Numbered from the stretch's first letter, positions 47,367-57,407 are shown. The stretch is DNA of 64,000 bases from Pseudocalidococcus azoricus BACA0444 (GCF_031729055.1 NZ_JAVMIP010000002.1:1-64000); one strand, 5' to 3'. Translations and numbers: made by a program. The notes: a model not told the origin generated them from the letters alone.

Positions 47367-47627
47367 ATGGCACATAAGAAAGGCACCGGCAGTACCCGTA
47401 ACGGTCGTGACTCCAATGCCCAACGCTTGGGGGTCAAACGCTTCGGTGGACAAGTGGTCAAAGCTGGGAATATTCTCATCCGGCAACGGGGAACAAAAGT
47501 GCACCCTGGAACCAATGTGGGTCGGGGGAGTGATGATACTTTGTTTGCCACCATTGAGGGAGTTGTCACCTTTGAACGGTTTGGTAAAAGTCGCAAACGG
47601 ATTAGCGTTTATCCTTTGGAAGCATAA
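47367..47627 (+). CDS. rpmA: 50S ribosomal protein L27
   Basis: An 86-residue L27 starting [20 protein letters not shown], which reaches the peptidyl-transferase centre. The start is set by an AGGGAGA site and by family identity, although the frame opens much earlier. It lies 79 bases after rplU and 3 bases before ruvX. Confidence 0.97.
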   Translation: MAHKKGTGSTRNGRDSNAQRLGVKRFGGQVVKAGNILIRQRGTKVHPGTNVGRGSDDTLFATIEGVVTFERFGKSRKRISVYPLEA

Positions 47628-47630
47628 TTG

Positions 47631-48092
47631 ATGATTTCGGCCCTGGGCCTCGACTTTGGCCGGAAACGGATTGGCTTAGCAGCCTGCGATCAATTGGGTC
47701 TAATTGCCTTTGGCCTGAAAACCCTGATTCATCGCTCCTTTGCCGAAGATGCCCAGGCCATTGGGTACATTTGTCAGCAACGGGAGGTTAAGCAGCTAGT
47801 GGTTGGGTTGCCTTTGATGATGAATGGTGAAATTGGCACCCAGGCCCGCCATGTCCAGCGTTGGGGAGAACGGTTGGGGCAAGTCCTGAATCTCCCGGTT
47901 GTCTTTGTGGATGAGCGGCTCACCTCTTACCAGGCCGAAGAAATGTTACGGCAGCGGGGCTATGGGCGACATTCCCAGCGGCAACGATCCACCTCCCAAC
48001 CGACCGTTGATAGTCAAGCGGCGGCGATCATTCTCCAACAATGGCTTGATCAGCAACGTTCAGGGGTGACAGCCAAGTGTTATGCTTCGTAG
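47631..48092 (+). CDS. ruvX: Putative Holliday junction resolvase (YqgF/RuvX)
   Basis: A 153-residue RNase H-fold YqgF protein with the conserved ALGLDFGRKRIGLAACDQLG and, later, VVGLPLMMNGEIG and FVDERLTSYQAEEML. It has been linked to Holliday junction resolution and to 16S rRNA 5'-end processing. Its start lies 3 bases after rpmA, so it is likely co-transcribed with the ribosomal proteins. Confidence 0.93.
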   Translation: MISALGLDFGRKRIGLAACDQLGLIAFGLKTLIHRSFAEDAQAIGYICQQREVKQLVVGLPLMMNGEIGTQARHVQRWGERLGQVLNLPVVFVDERLTSYQAEEMLRQRGYGRHSQRQRSTSQPTVDSQAAAIILQQWLDQQRSGVTAKCYAS

Positions 48093-48118
48093 CCATAAGG
48101 GATAATTAAACAATCATC

Positions 48119-48742
48119 ATGGGTCGAAACAACACCGGGCAAAACAATAACTCAGAGTGGTCACCCACAGATCCTGAGCAAGAGCGTGAGCAAGTGACCC
48201 TGCTCGATGAGTTTGGGCGCGCACTCGATTGTTTTATTGAATTTAGTCTGAAATTTAGTGATCAAGAATATGCGCTGTTACAGCCGATTGATTTTCCGGT
48301 GGAAATCTTTGTGGTCTTAGCTGATAGCGATGATGAAGAAACCCTAATGCCCCTGGAAGAAGAGGATATTGATCCCGTTTTTGATATTGCCCGGGCAATT
48401 TTGGCCGAACAAAACTTGCTGTTGAAACGGACGGCCCATTTCCTAACCGTGGAAGGGGAAGTGCCCCTGGCCGATGAGGTGGAAATTGTCACCTTTGAAG
48501 AAGATGAAGGCAGCGAACAGGAGGAAGAATATCAGCCTCTGGGTTCCAAGTTCTTTCATCAGGATCGCGAATATGCCATCTATATGCCCCTCAGCCCAAT
48601 GCTTTTAGTGGCCCGTCTCCGGCCTGGTCATAAACCCGAAGTTCTCTCCCCCCAAGATTTTCAACACATTCAACCCTTAATTGAAGAGCATTTGGAAAAG
48701 CACCTGGTTGACTGGGTGGGTGACGAGGAAGAGGATTGGTAA
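48119..48742 (+). CDS. DUF3727-family cyanobacterial protein
   Basis: A 207-residue, strongly acidic protein (VTLLDEFGRALDCFIEFSLK, then EDEGSEQEEEYQPLG). Such proteins are found in cyanobacteria and plastids and have no assigned function. The fold appears as two similar halves with an acidic loop between. It is 26 bases downstream of ruvX on the same strand, so could be co-transcribed. Confidence 0.82.
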   Translation: MGRNNTGQNNNSEWSPTDPEQEREQVTLLDEFGRALDCFIEFSLKFSDQEYALLQPIDFPVEIFVVLADSDDEETLMPLEEEDIDPVFDIARAILAEQNLLLKRTAHFLTVEGEVPLADEVEIVTFEEDEGSEQEEEYQPLGSKFFHQDREYAIYMPLSPMLLVARLRPGHKPEVLSPQDFQHIQPLIEEHLEKHLVDWVGDEEEDW

Positions 48743-48824
48743 GCGACCGTGGTTTTGGAATCAGATTAACTATCGTTTTTCAGTATGACTTGGTCATTCG
48801 ATTGATCAGATTCAGGATTTAGTG

Positions 48825-49358
48825 ATGGCCCCGTTGGAACTTGCGTCTCTACTTCAGCCCAATCTTGTCCTCGGGGAAAATGTCCTATTGCTAACCCCAT
48901 CTTTGCTGTTAGAGCATGATCTTAAGGGGTTGATTCTGGATGTGGATGATACCCTTGTGCCCACGTGGGAGGAAGAAGTTCCCCCGGAAGTTCTGGCCTG
49001 GTTAGCGGACATTAAAGGGCAGGTGTCCCTCTGGCTGGTGAGTAATAATCTCAATCACAGTCGGATTCGCCGGATTGCGGAAACGTTGGGAGTTCCGTTT
49101 TTGATGGGAGCCGCCAAGCCCTCTCGCCGGAAACTCCGCCAGGCCCTACAAGCCATGAACTTACCCAATGCCCAAGTGGCGATGGTTGGCGATCGGGTCT
49201 TTACCGATGTTTTGGCCGGCAATCGCTTAGGGATGTTTACAATTTTAGTCCGTCCTATGGCTAACAAAGCCCACCCAGCCCGCGGCATTTTCCTCATTCG
49301 CTCCTTAGAAATTTTTATTTCCCGCTTACTGGGGGCTAACATTGACAACCAGGCCTAG
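48825..49358 (+). CDS. YqeG-family HAD phosphatase
   Basis: A 177-residue HAD IIIA phosphatase of the YqeG type. The nucleophile motif is [14 protein letters not shown], motif [13 protein letters not shown], and the late acidic motif [20 protein letters not shown]. Some relatives are phosphatidylglycerophosphate phosphatases. The ATG at 48825 has AGGA eight bases upstream; a GTG one codon before is in frame. Confidence 0.92.
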   Translation: MAPLELASLLQPNLVLGENVLLLTPSLLLEHDLKGLILDVDDTLVPTWEEEVPPEVLAWLADIKGQVSLWLVSNNLNHSRIRRIAETLGVPFLMGAAKPSRRKLRQALQAMNLPNAQVAMVGDRVFTDVLAGNRLGMFTILVRPMANKAHPARGIFLIRSLEIFISRLLGANIDNQA

Positions 49359-49423
49359 GGGGCAACAGGGGAATTGAGCCAAGAAATCAGCCTAAAATAA
49401 ATAAACATTCATCAATTAGATAC

Positions 49424-49984
49424 ATGGATATTCAAGAATTTTTTGGACAGAGTTCCGGCCGCTGGTTTTCACAACGGACAAGTCATCACCTGGCCTTCAA
49501 ACAAACCGAGTCGGGCCAGTCTCAGTTAACGATTGAGTTAGTTCCGGTCACAGATGCAGCGGTTATTGCCCTCTGTCAGCAGTATGAAATTGATCCCAGT
49601 TTGGCCAGTTGTGGGGCGCGGGTCAGTTGGGATGGCACCATGGCCTGGGATGAGGAAAAGCATCAAGGCTCTACGGTTTTAGTCACGGTTCCCGATGCCC
49701 CGGATTCTCTCACGGGTCAGCTTTTACGGGAAGTCGGTTATGCGGAAAAAACACCCGTGGCGGGCCGATATGTGATGGGGGATGATGGTTCCCTGACCCT
49801 GATTACGGAATATGAAACCATGTACTCCGAAGAACGGCTTTGGTTTGCTAGTCCTAATTTGCGCCTGCGTACCAGTATTCTGAAGCGATTTGGTGGCTTT
49901 AGTATGGCTACCTTCTGCTCAGAAATTCGTTTGGGTGTCACCAAGCCCCCTGAAGAAGCTGCCACCGTTGCGGCCAGTAAATAA
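49424..49984 (+). CDS. cpcS: Phycobiliprotein lyase (CpcS/CpeS family)
   Basis: A 186-residue lipocalin-fold lyase that attaches phycocyanobilin to cysteine on phycobiliproteins. Family marks are [38 protein letters not shown] and the strand [20 protein letters not shown]. Subgroup (S, U or other) cannot be fixed by eye. Its presence implies phycobilisomes. It is 40 bases before leuB on the same strand. Confidence 0.9.
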   Translation: MDIQEFFGQSSGRWFSQRTSHHLAFKQTESGQSQLTIELVPVTDAAVIALCQQYEIDPSLASCGARVSWDGTMAWDEEKHQGSTVLVTVPDAPDSLTGQLLREVGYAEKTPVAGRYVMGDDGSLTLITEYETMYSEERLWFASPNLRLRTSILKRFGGFSMATFCSEIRLGVTKPPEEAATVAASK

Positions 49985-50024
49985 CTCCCTTTGACCGTTT
50001 TTTCTGCTGGAAACCCTGATTCCT

Positions 50025-51104
50025 ATGACCTCCTATCGCATTACTCTCTTGGCTGGTGATGGCATTGGCCCGGAAATTATGGCCGTTGCTGTTGCTGTTC
50101 TCAAGGCTGTAGCCCCGCAGTTTGGCTTAACATTCGACTTTACCTCTGCCTTGATGGGGGGAGCGGCCATTGATGCGACCGGAGACCCCTTACCCCCAGA
50201 GACATTGGTAACCTGTCGGCAGAGTGATGCCGTGTTATTGGCGGCCATTGGGGGCTATAAATGGGACAATTTACCCCGACATTTACGCCCAGAGACGGGT
50301 TTGTTGGGACTGCGGGCTGGGTTGGGATTGTTCGCCAATTTACGGCCTGCCCAGATTTTGCCCCAACTGATTGATGCTTCTTCCCTGAAGCCAGAAATTG
50401 TCTCTGGTGTGGATATTATGGTGGTGCGAGAACTGACGGGAGGAATTTACTTTGGCCAGCCCAAGGGGATTTTTAGCACGGCATCTGGGGAAAAACGGGG
50501 TGTGAACACGATGGCCTATACCGAATCAGAAATTGATCGGATTGGGCGAGTTGCCTTTGAGACCGCCCGACAGCGGGGCAAGAAACTCTGTTCAGTGGAC
50601 AAAGCCAATGTCTTAGAAGTGTCTCAACTCTGGCGGGATCGGATCAATGGACTCGCCCAAGACTACCCTGATGTGGAACTTAGTCATCTCTATGTGGATA
50701 ATGCGGCGATGCAGTTGGTGCGCGCCCCCAAGCAATTTGACACGATTGTGACGGGGAATCTATTTGGGGATATTTTGTCGGATGCAGCGGCGATGTTAAC
50801 AGGCAGTATTGGGATGCTACCTTCAGCCAGTTTAGGGTCTGCGGGGCCTGGGGTGTTTGAACCGGTTCATGGCTCGGCTCCAGATATTGCGGGTCAAAAT
50901 AAGGCGAATCCTTTGGCCATGGTACTGAGTGCGGCGATGATGCTCCGTTATGGTTTGCATCAACCCGGCCCGGCCCAGGCCATTGAACAGGCTGTCTTCA
51001 CGGTTTTGGATCAAGGCAAACGCACTAGGGATTTAATGGGGCCGGGAATGACGCTTTTAGGGTGCCAAGAAATGGGACAAGCTCTCCTGGATGTACTCAA
51101 CTAA
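50025..51104 (+). CDS. leuB: 3-isopropylmalate dehydrogenase
   Basis: A 359-residue NAD-dependent decarboxylating dehydrogenase of leucine synthesis. Motifs: [35 protein letters not shown] and [20 protein letters not shown], and the cofactor-binding [20 protein letters not shown]. It does not sit with leuCD. Confidence 0.97.
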   Translation: MTSYRITLLAGDGIGPEIMAVAVAVLKAVAPQFGLTFDFTSALMGGAAIDATGDPLPPETLVTCRQSDAVLLAAIGGYKWDNLPRHLRPETGLLGLRAGLGLFANLRPAQILPQLIDASSLKPEIVSGVDIMVVRELTGGIYFGQPKGIFSTASGEKRGVNTMAYTESEIDRIGRVAFETARQRGKKLCSVDKANVLEVSQLWRDRINGLAQDYPDVELSHLYVDNAAMQLVRAPKQFDTIVTGNLFGDILSDAAAMLTGSIGMLPSASLGSAGPGVFEPVHGSAPDIAGQNKANPLAMVLSAAMMLRYGLHQPGPAQAIEQAVFTVLDQGKRTRDLMGPGMTLLGCQEMGQALLDVLN

Positions 51105-51220
51105 GGTCTTGCGATCAAGGTCTTGTGATTACAGTCAATCATTCAAATCTGTCAGGACTGAGGCGATTAAACTGGGGAATTAGCCATACCCATAAATTTC
51201 CTAACTCTGGAGGCCCCATT

Positions 51221-51607
51221 TTGAACCCTGATGAACTCAATCAGCACCCGAAAAATGTCCTAGGAACTCCCCTCCAAACCTGCTGCACCAATCCTATGAC
51301 GGGGTTTTATCGTACGGGTTGCTGTGAGACGGGCCCAGATGACCGGGGTGTTCATGTGGTGTGCGCCCAAGTGACACCGGCCTTTTTGAATTACACCCAG
51401 GCCCAAGGGAATGACTTAACAACTCCTGCCCCCCAATTCAATTTTCCAGGCCTGAAACCAGGAGATCGCTGGTGTTTATGTGCCAGCCGTTGGCAAGAAG
51501 CCTTAGAAATGGGTGTGGCCCCGCCCGTCATTTTGGAATCAACCCATATTGCGGCTCTAAACTATGTGGCCTTAGAAGACCTAAAACAACACGCCTTGAA
51601 ACCCTGA
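51221..51607 (+). CDS. DUF2237-family protein
   Basis: A 128-residue protein of the DUF2237 type: NVLGTPLQTCCTNPMTGFYR, GCCETGPDDRGVHVVCAQVT and PGDRWCLCASRWQEAL contain the conserved cysteine and tryptophan motifs. There is no in-frame ATG near the start of the conserved part; a TTG at 51221 (LNPDELNQH) has a perfect GGAGG seven bases upstream and is chosen. A start upstream at 51062 would overlap leuB. Function unknown. Confidence 0.85.
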   Translation: MNPDELNQHPKNVLGTPLQTCCTNPMTGFYRTGCCETGPDDRGVHVVCAQVTPAFLNYTQAQGNDLTTPAPQFNFPGLKPGDRWCLCASRWQEALEMGVAPPVILESTHIAALNYVALEDLKQHALKP

Positions 51608-51645
51608 GCCTAGGTTCTATTCCCATTTGAGGGGTTGGGCTAAGA

Positions 51646-52812
51646 TTAATTCCGCATCTGGCTGATGGTCACTCCTTGGTAATAGTAGGTGAGAATTTGG
51701 TCATAGGTATAACCCTGATTGGCCATCCCCAAGGCTCCCCACTGACTCAGCCCCAGGCCATGACCATTACCCCGTCCAGAAATGAGAAAGCTAATGGGTG
51801 GGATGCGGGGATTAATTTGACTGGCCACAAGGGGGAGTTCCGGTTGAATGGTGAAGAGAGTTGAACGCAAACCTAAGGCAGAGCGCACCTGGGCCCCAGT
51901 CATTGTTCGTGTCCCGGCATCGCCAATAACTTGCACTTGTCTGATGCGTCCCTGTGGGCTGATTTGGGTGGGCTGAATGGCGAGAATATTACCCACTCCC
52001 GGAACTCGTTGGCGTAGTTGAGCCGCGGTGAGTTGAATCGTCCATTGGTACACAGGGGCCCCTTGGTCAAAGTCAGGCACACCGCGGAGGTAGGGAACTG
52101 CACCAGACCAGACCTGCTCCGAGTTTTCAGTATGTCCCCCTGATGCCGAGTGAAAGACTGCTTCAATCAGTTGTCCGTTGTAGGTGAGGACTTGGCCCTG
52201 GGTTGCTTGGACGGCGGCAATGGTACTCGCTGTCTCTGTTGCTACGCCTGGGTAGGCCTGGAATAAGACAGAATCTCCTAGGTCAAATAGACTTGTTCCC
52301 CGTCTAAGTTCCCGATTCCGGCGAAATAGGGCAAAGGTACGCGCGGCGACGGCCTGGGCTTTGAGAGATTCTAAGGGCCAACTGGGATACATTTCCTTGC
52401 CCACGACACTGGGGAGATACTCCTCTACCTCAATATGATTGACGGCCACCAGGCCATTGCCCGTGCCAATTAACTCTAAACGCCCCCGATACCATCGTTC
52501 TCCCACCTGTACCTGGCCCCCTTGGGTCGGTTCAATCCACAAACGCGCCCCCGACATCCGCCCCAAACTAACACTGCTACCTGTGGCGATGGCCGTTCCC
52601 TGTAGGACTTGCAGATTGGCAATTTGGCGGCGGTTACTGTCGAGAATATTAGCTGGGGTGGAACTGGCAACCTTCACCTGAGAGAGGTTTTGCTGCACGG
52701 CGACCCGTAATTCCAAGGCCAGGCCTGGGGCTATGACCACTAACCAAGTGACGATGCCCAGGAAACCCGTGGGGACAATGTGACGAAACCAAAGACGGCC
52801 AAGGAGGAGCAT
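51646..52812 (-). CDS. SpoIID/LytB-domain protein
   Basis: A 388-residue envelope protein with an N-terminal hydrophobic segment (GFLGIVTWLVVIAPGLALEL). The SpoIID/LytB domain is marked by VEEYLPSVVGKEMYPSWPLE, SLKAQAVAARTFALFRRN and ATQGQVLTYNGQLIEAVFHS, then FLISGRGNGHGLGLSQWGAL with the conserved Gly-His-Gly-x-Gly. Members act on peptidoglycan glycan strands. In cyanobacteria a role in cell wall remodelling is inferred. Confidence 0.9.
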   Translation of the reverse strand: MLLLGRLWFRHIVPTGFLGIVTWLVVIAPGLALELRVAVQQNLSQVKVASSTPANILDSNRRQIANLQVLQGTAIATGSSVSLGRMSGARLWIEPTQGGQVQVGERWYRGRLELIGTGNGLVAVNHIEVEEYLPSVVGKEMYPSWPLESLKAQAVAARTFALFRRNRELRRGTSLFDLGDSVLFQAYPGVATETASTIAAVQATQGQVLTYNGQLIEAVFHSASGGHTENSEQVWSGAVPYLRGVPDFDQGAPVYQWTIQLTAAQLRQRVPGVGNILAIQPTQISPQGRIRQVQVIGDAGTRTMTGAQVRSALGLRSTLFTIQPELPLVASQINPRIPPISFLISGRGNGHGLGLSQWGALGMANQGYTYDQILTYYYQGVTISQMRN

Positions 52813-52921
52813 AGGATCATTCCCAGAGGGTGATTTGGAAGCGGGACTAAATTAGGATTCGCAATTGACAAATCAGTTTATACCAGAACGGGATGCCGAC
52901 TGATTTGTTCCGAGTTGGCCC

Positions 52922-54529
52922 CTATGGGCGTGAACCAGGGCTTTGAGACCGTTGCAGCAACCCCATTCCCCCCAGGCAAAGCAGCAACATTGGGGTTAAC
53001 CAGTCGCCATACCGGACATAGAGGGTTTGGGTTTGCCGCCGATAAATGTGGGCTAAGTAACGATCTTCTTGGCGATAGGCTGATAACCAGAGGGTGTTTC
53101 CGTGGGGGTCTGTGACACCTGAGAGTCCGGTATTGGTAGCTCGCAGGGCATAGCGATCCGTTTCAATTGCCCGTAAAATGTCCTGGGCCTGGTGTTGGCG
53201 CATCATGGTGGCATCGTAGGGGTCGTTATTGGCCACCGTCATGATCCACGCTCCGCCCAAATGGGCTTGATCCCGAAACACATAGGAGAAAGCTGAATCA
53301 AAACAAATCCCAATAATCCCTGGGCCAAGGGGCGTTGCAAACTGTTGATCCAAGCGGCCGGGAATCAATTCAGACGTGGCTGTGGAAAGTCGGGAGACAA
53401 CACCTTGCAAAAATTCGGGAATATATTCTCCCAGGGGCACCAGTTTAATTTTGTTGAATTGACTATAGGGGGCGGTGTTACCCGTCAGCGTGATTAAACT
53501 TTGCGTTAGGGCATTATTGCGATTAGTAACTGGCATAAAAATTCCCAGCCACAATGGCACATTTTCAGTCCCAACCACTTGGGTTAATTCTGTTAATTTC
53601 GGGTTCGGCCAGACTAACGGGATGGCTGCTTCGGGGGTTAAAACTGCCTCGGCTCCTTGTTGGACGAGTGCCTGATAGCCTTGGGTGTAGCGTGATAGGG
53701 CCTGGTTAATGCCTTGGGGAGTCAGTTTAATCCGGGTGGGAATGTTGCCTTGAAGAATCCCGATAGTCAGCGGGGCCTGGTTATCTGGGGTGAGGGGAGT
53801 TTGCAGCCAAATCCAGCCGATCCCTTGGGCAATTCCCCACCCTAGAATTGGTAATAGCCAGAGTTTGAGAGGTTTGGGGTGGTTCCATAATTGCTTCCAG
53901 GCCCCAGCAATCATCCCATTCACCAGCAGTAACAAGGCACAAATCGTATTAGGGCCTGATACCTGCCCCCAGTGCAAAATAGCCAGATTTCCCGGACTTT
54001 GAGTTAAAGCATAGGATGTCCACCACAAGGGCGAGCGAGTCCAAATTCCTTCCAGCAAACACCAAAGCGCGATCCCCAGCAGCAATTCCCAGGCCCAGGC
54101 TTTTCGCCAAGGAGTCATGATCGCCAACACGCCCCCCCAGGCCCCGACCAGCACTACACCCCAACCTGTGACCGCAACCCAAGCCCCTAATGCCACAGCC
54201 AGACTCTGCACCGGAGATAAACCCATCCACATCAACGGATGCAACCCGGTAATCCAGGCCAGGCCCCAGCCATAGAACCCCAAGCCCCAACAGCCCGCTG
54301 CAAAAAATCCCTGCCGAAATCTCGCCCCGATATCTTGATATTCAGTCTTAACAGTTGCAATGAACCACACCGGAGCCAAACCGACCCAGGCCAGACCCCA
54401 AACTCCCCACGGCGGCAAGGATAGACCGGTGATTAAACCAAGGAAAAATAAAGTAACTCCCTGCCCTAATCCTGACAACCAAACTCGCTTTAGGAGGCTC
54501 AAATGCACAACTCTTTTATAAATTTTCAA
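52922..54529 (-). CDS. lnt: Apolipoprotein N-acyltransferase
   Basis: A 535-residue membrane enzyme that N-acylates lipoproteins. The N-terminal half has several membrane segments (GVTLFFLGLITGLSLPPWG), the C-terminal half a nitrilase-type domain: AEAVLTPEAAIPLVW (Glu), FNKIKLVPLGEYIPEF (Lys) and GIICFDSAFSYVF (Cys replaced by the motif CFDSAF), with one more membrane segment at the end. The reported start is TTG and would overlap hicA by 14 bases; a GTG at 54508 is an alternative. Confidence 0.92.
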   Translation of the reverse strand: MKIYKRVVHLSLLKRVWLSGLGQGVTLFFLGLITGLSLPPWGVWGLAWVGLAPVWFIATVKTEYQDIGARFRQGFFAAGCWGLGFYGWGLAWITGLHPLMWMGLSPVQSLAVALGAWVAVTGWGVVLVGAWGGVLAIMTPWRKAWAWELLLGIALWCLLEGIWTRSPLWWTSYALTQSPGNLAILHWGQVSGPNTICALLLLVNGMIAGAWKQLWNHPKPLKLWLLPILGWGIAQGIGWIWLQTPLTPDNQAPLTIGILQGNIPTRIKLTPQGINQALSRYTQGYQALVQQGAEAVLTPEAAIPLVWPNPKLTELTQVVGTENVPLWLGIFMPVTNRNNALTQSLITLTGNTAPYSQFNKIKLVPLGEYIPEFLQGVVSRLSTATSELIPGRLDQQFATPLGPGIIGICFDSAFSYVFRDQAHLGGAWIMTVANNDPYDATMMRQHQAQDILRAIETDRYALRATNTGLSGVTDPHGNTLWLSAYRQEDRYLAHIYRRQTQTLYVRYGDWLTPMLLLCLGGMGLLQRSQSPGSRP

Positions 54530-54743
54530 TCAACTCCTCAACTGTGACCTGTGCCTGTTTGAGAATTCCCCTTAAAGTTCCGACTTTTAACTCTTGATGG
54601 ACTGGCACCACACAACCTAACTCTCCTTCCTCTAGCCTCTTTTTCATCACAACATGACTCCCTGTTTGACGGATCCGTTGAAATCCCAAACGCTCTAATG
54701 CTCTGATTACCTCTCTACTTGAGATTCGTGGGAGCTTAGGCAT
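54516..54743 (-). CDS. hicA: HicA-family mRNA interferase toxin
   Basis: A 75-residue HicA toxin (dsRBD-like fold) with the catalytic His in RIRQTGSHVVMKK and the following VPVHQELKVGTLRGILKQA. It cleaves mRNA. The ATG at 54743 overlaps the hicB stop by 8 bases, and its own stop overlaps the possible lnt start. The gene order is hicB then hicA. Confidence 0.92.
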   Translation of the reverse strand: MPKLPRISSREVIRALERLGFQRIRQTGSHVVMKKRLEEGELGCVVPVHQELKVGTLRGILKQAQVTVEELIENL

Positions 54744-54945
54744 AACTAATTTCAATACTGGTCACGAACCTAGGGGATTTTTCGGGCAAAGGGAATTCTT
54801 CTAAATACAGTCGAGTTGCTTCTTTCAAGCCGGTAATCGCTTCTTCTATCGTTGTACCTTGATCAACTGTTCCAACCTCCGGACACTCAGCAATATACAC
54901 ATCTTCTTCCTTGTAAATAATCGCAGTGAAATGTTGGGTGTGCAT
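54736..54945 (-). CDS. hicB: HicB-family antitoxin
   Basis: A 69-residue short HicB with the degenerate RNase H-like domain: FTAIIYKEEDVYIAECPEVG, TVDQGTTIEEAITGLKEATR and YLEEFPLPE. No C-terminal DNA-binding extension is present. It overlaps hicA by 8 bases, as coupled antitoxin-toxin pairs do, and precedes it in the operon. Confidence 0.92.
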   Translation of the reverse strand: MHTQHFTAIIYKEEDVYIAECPEVGTVDQGTTIEEAITGLKEATRLYLEEFPLPEKSPRFVTSIEISYA

Positions 54946-55084
54946 CGAGATACCTTAAATCTTTGGGTAGAATGGGGACAGATTGTAGGATTATGAAATC
55001 TATTTCTAATTATATTGCTGCTCAAGAAATCAGGAATAATTTTACAGCACGATTCAAGATATAGCTCACACTTGCGTTATCAAA

Positions 55085-55543
55085 ATGAATACTCAAACCC
55101 CCATTCCTCTTTCTCTTTACGAACTCGATTTCCAGGCCTGGACTGAAACCCAAGCAGAATATTTACGCACCCATAATATGGAACAACTCGATTTTGAGAA
55201 CTTGGCCGAGGAGATTGCAGCATTGGGCAAACAGCAACAACAGGAACTCGAAAATCGCTTGGGAATTCTCTTAGGACATCTATTAAAATGGCACTATCAA
55301 CCCCAATTTCGCAGTAAAAGTTGGCAGGCTACGATTCGAGAACAACGGCGGCAAATTAACCGATTGATTAGTAAAAACCCGAGCCTGAAATCCTATTGGC
55401 CAGAAGCGATGGCTGAAGGGTATTTGAATGCCCTAGATTTAGTTGATCGAGAAACTCCCCTAAAATTATCAGAACTCCCAGAAGTCTGTCCATTTTCAGT
55501 TGATGAGATTTTTGATGCTCCGATTGAATTTGAATGCGATTAA
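55085..55543 (+). CDS. DUF29-family protein
   Basis: A 152-residue protein of the DUF29 family, abundant in cyanobacteria: YELDFQAWTETQAEYLRTHN, LDFENLAEEIAALGKQQQQE and HLLKWHYQPQFRSKSWQATI are diagnostic. The function is unknown. It is divergent from hicB, and 17 bases separate its end from trmL on the other strand. Confidence 0.92.
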   Translation: MNTQTPIPLSLYELDFQAWTETQAEYLRTHNMEQLDFENLAEEIAALGKQQQQELENRLGILLGHLLKWHYQPQFRSKSWQATIREQRRQINRLISKNPSLKSYWPEAMAEGYLNALDLVDRETPLKLSELPEVCPFSVDEIFDAPIEFECD

Positions 55544-55560
55544 AAAAATCTGAAAATGAT

Positions 55561-56028
55561 TTACTGATCTTTGCTAAACGTTAACTGACGATAGGCCTCA
55601 AATAATCCTAAGGCGGCACTCACCGATAAATTTAAACTCCGTACCTTGGCCTGGGGCATGGGAATAAAGGCGGACTGATCACAAACGGCGGCGATTTCCG
55701 CGGGAATGCCACTACTTTCACTGCCAAATAACAGCCAATCGGTCTCTTGATACTTGACATCCCAATAATTTGTTTTGCCCCGGGCCATAAACCCGACATA
55801 ACGACCTCCCCTGGCCTGGGCCATCTGATGAAACTCCTCCCAACAACGGTGACAGGTAACATCCACATAGGGCCAATAATCAATCCCCGCCCGTTTCAAA
55901 TCCCGATCCGTAATCCGAAAGCCCAACGGTTCAATCAAATGTAATTCCGTGCCCGTTGCCGCGCAGGATCTCGCAATATTGCCAGTATTGGGGGGAATTT
56001 CCGGGTAAATTAAAACCACACGGGGCAT
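55561..56028 (-). CDS. trmL: tRNA (cytidine/uridine-34-2'-O)-methyltransferase
   Basis: A 155-residue SPOUT methyltransferase modifying the wobble base of tRNA-Leu. Motifs: VVLIYPEIPPNTGNIARSCA, LHLIEPLGFRITDRDLKRAG, LLFGSESSGIPAEI and RSLNLSVSAALGLFEAYRQL forming the knot. 12 bases separate it from the downstream end of gshA on the same strand. Confidence 0.96.
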   Translation of the reverse strand: MPRVVLIYPEIPPNTGNIARSCAATGTELHLIEPLGFRITDRDLKRAGIDYWPYVDVTCHRCWEEFHQMAQARGGRYVGFMARGKTNYWDVKYQETDWLLFGSESSGIPAEIAAVCDQSAFIPMPQAKVRSLNLSVSAALGLFEAYRQLTFSKDQ

Positions 56029-56040
56029 AGGTGACAGTAA

Positions 56041-57195
56041 CTAAACAGGAATTAAATCAGGCAAGGGTTGACAGAGTTTATCTTCTAAATCCACTTCCTC
56101 GGCCTGGAGTTGCACAATTGCCTCTTGGATAATACTGGTGACAGATTGCCCTTGAGCATAGGATTGCAACCATTTCTGGGCCTGGTTACCCTCTCGGAGA
56201 ATTTTCTTAACTGGATTGAGGAAGCAACTAAACCCCTGCTGTTTGGCTGTGGGATACACCTGGTCATAAAGCTCCCCAATCCAATCCGAGGCTGAAATTT
56301 CCCGGCCATCTTGCCAATGTCTTAAGGGTGCTCCCAAACTGGCCTGGGCCACCGCTATTTCATTCTCATCGGCCAACGCTGCTAAATCCAGGCCAGAGCG
56401 AGCTAAATCACTTTGAATCAGAGGATCAAGCTCAGGATTTTCGATCACTTGGAGTAACCGAGCTTCCAATAGAGCGGTAATGGCTAACAGCGAAATCGGA
56501 TCAGTGACCAAATCACAAATGCGCAGTTCTAAGCGATTTAAATCGTAGGGACGACGATCACCATTGGGCCGGACGGCACTCCAGAGATGGCGGACATTTT
56601 GCATAGTGCCTAAGGCAAGTTGTTCCTTTGTCCAGGCAATAAAGTGTTGATGAGAAGTAAACAAAGGAACGATGGCCGGGGTTTTCGGAAATACAGCCCA
56701 ACGGGTGGAGTGGTAGCCCGTGACTTCACCATCTAAAAAGGGGGAGGCAGCACTTAAGGCTAAAAAGAGGGGGGCTTCAACCCGGATTAACCGACAGGCC
56801 CGGATCAAGGTTTCTAAATCGGAAATTCCAACATTGATGTGAATGCTAGCCGTAACAACTTTGGTGTGATAGGTCTGCTCAATATAGTCGTGGTAGGGAT
56901 TTTGGGGATCTGAGCGATAGAATGTTTGGCTCTCCCCTAAAGACAGGGTACTCCCCGGAATTAAGGTATAGTCCCCCAGGCCCCGTAAATATCGCCGTAA
57001 GCGCATTCTCGGCCGCAATAAATCACAGAGGGCTTGGTCATAAAGATAAACAGGGGGAGTGGTGTATTCCACATTGCGGCTATCGGGTTCACGGACAAAG
57101 CCATCTAGGGCCTGGACAATTTGATCTGATAAGCCAACAATCTTGCCATTGGGCCTGCCGGTATAGATTTCAACCTCAAATCCTTTCGATAACAC
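56041..57195 (-). CDS. gshA: Glutamate-cysteine ligase, cyanobacterial type
   Basis: A 384-residue cyanobacterial-type glutamate-cysteine ligase, first enzyme of glutathione synthesis. It begins LSKGFEVEIYTGRPNGKIVG, with IPGSTLSLGESQTFYRSDPQ and HINVGISDLETLIRACRLIR in the core and a substrate-binding YDLNRLELRICDLVTDPISL. The start codon is GTG at 57195 with a GAGAGG motif upstream. trmL follows. Confidence 0.93.
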   Translation of the reverse strand: MLSKGFEVEIYTGRPNGKIVGLSDQIVQALDGFVREPDSRNVEYTTPPVYLYDQALCDLLRPRMRLRRYLRGLGDYTLIPGSTLSLGESQTFYRSDPQNPYHDYIEQTYHTKVVTASIHINVGISDLETLIRACRLIRVEAPLFLALSAASPFLDGEVTGYHSTRWAVFPKTPAIVPLFTSHQHFIAWTKEQLALGTMQNVRHLWSAVRPNGDRRPYDLNRLELRICDLVTDPISLLAITALLEARLLQVIENPELDPLIQSDLARSGLDLAALADENEIAVAQASLGAPLRHWQDGREISASDWIGELYDQVYPTAKQQGFSCFLNPVKKILREGNQAQKWLQSYAQGQSVTSIIQEAIVQLQAEEVDLEDKLCQPLPDLIPV

Positions 57196-57407
57196 AGCAA
57201 TGCCTCTCGCCCCAGCGTTAATCTTGATTATGCCACTGAACCGGAATCAACTAAATTGTTTACCTTAGGAATGGTGCTGATTATGGGCAAATTAGGTTTT
57301 TCCAGCCTCTCAGGGCCCAGGCCCTAACATCAGTTGGCAAAGTATCCTAAGATTGACCATAAGATTTAAGGTTGTTTACACCAGGAAATTACCCTTAGGA
57401 GGAATTT

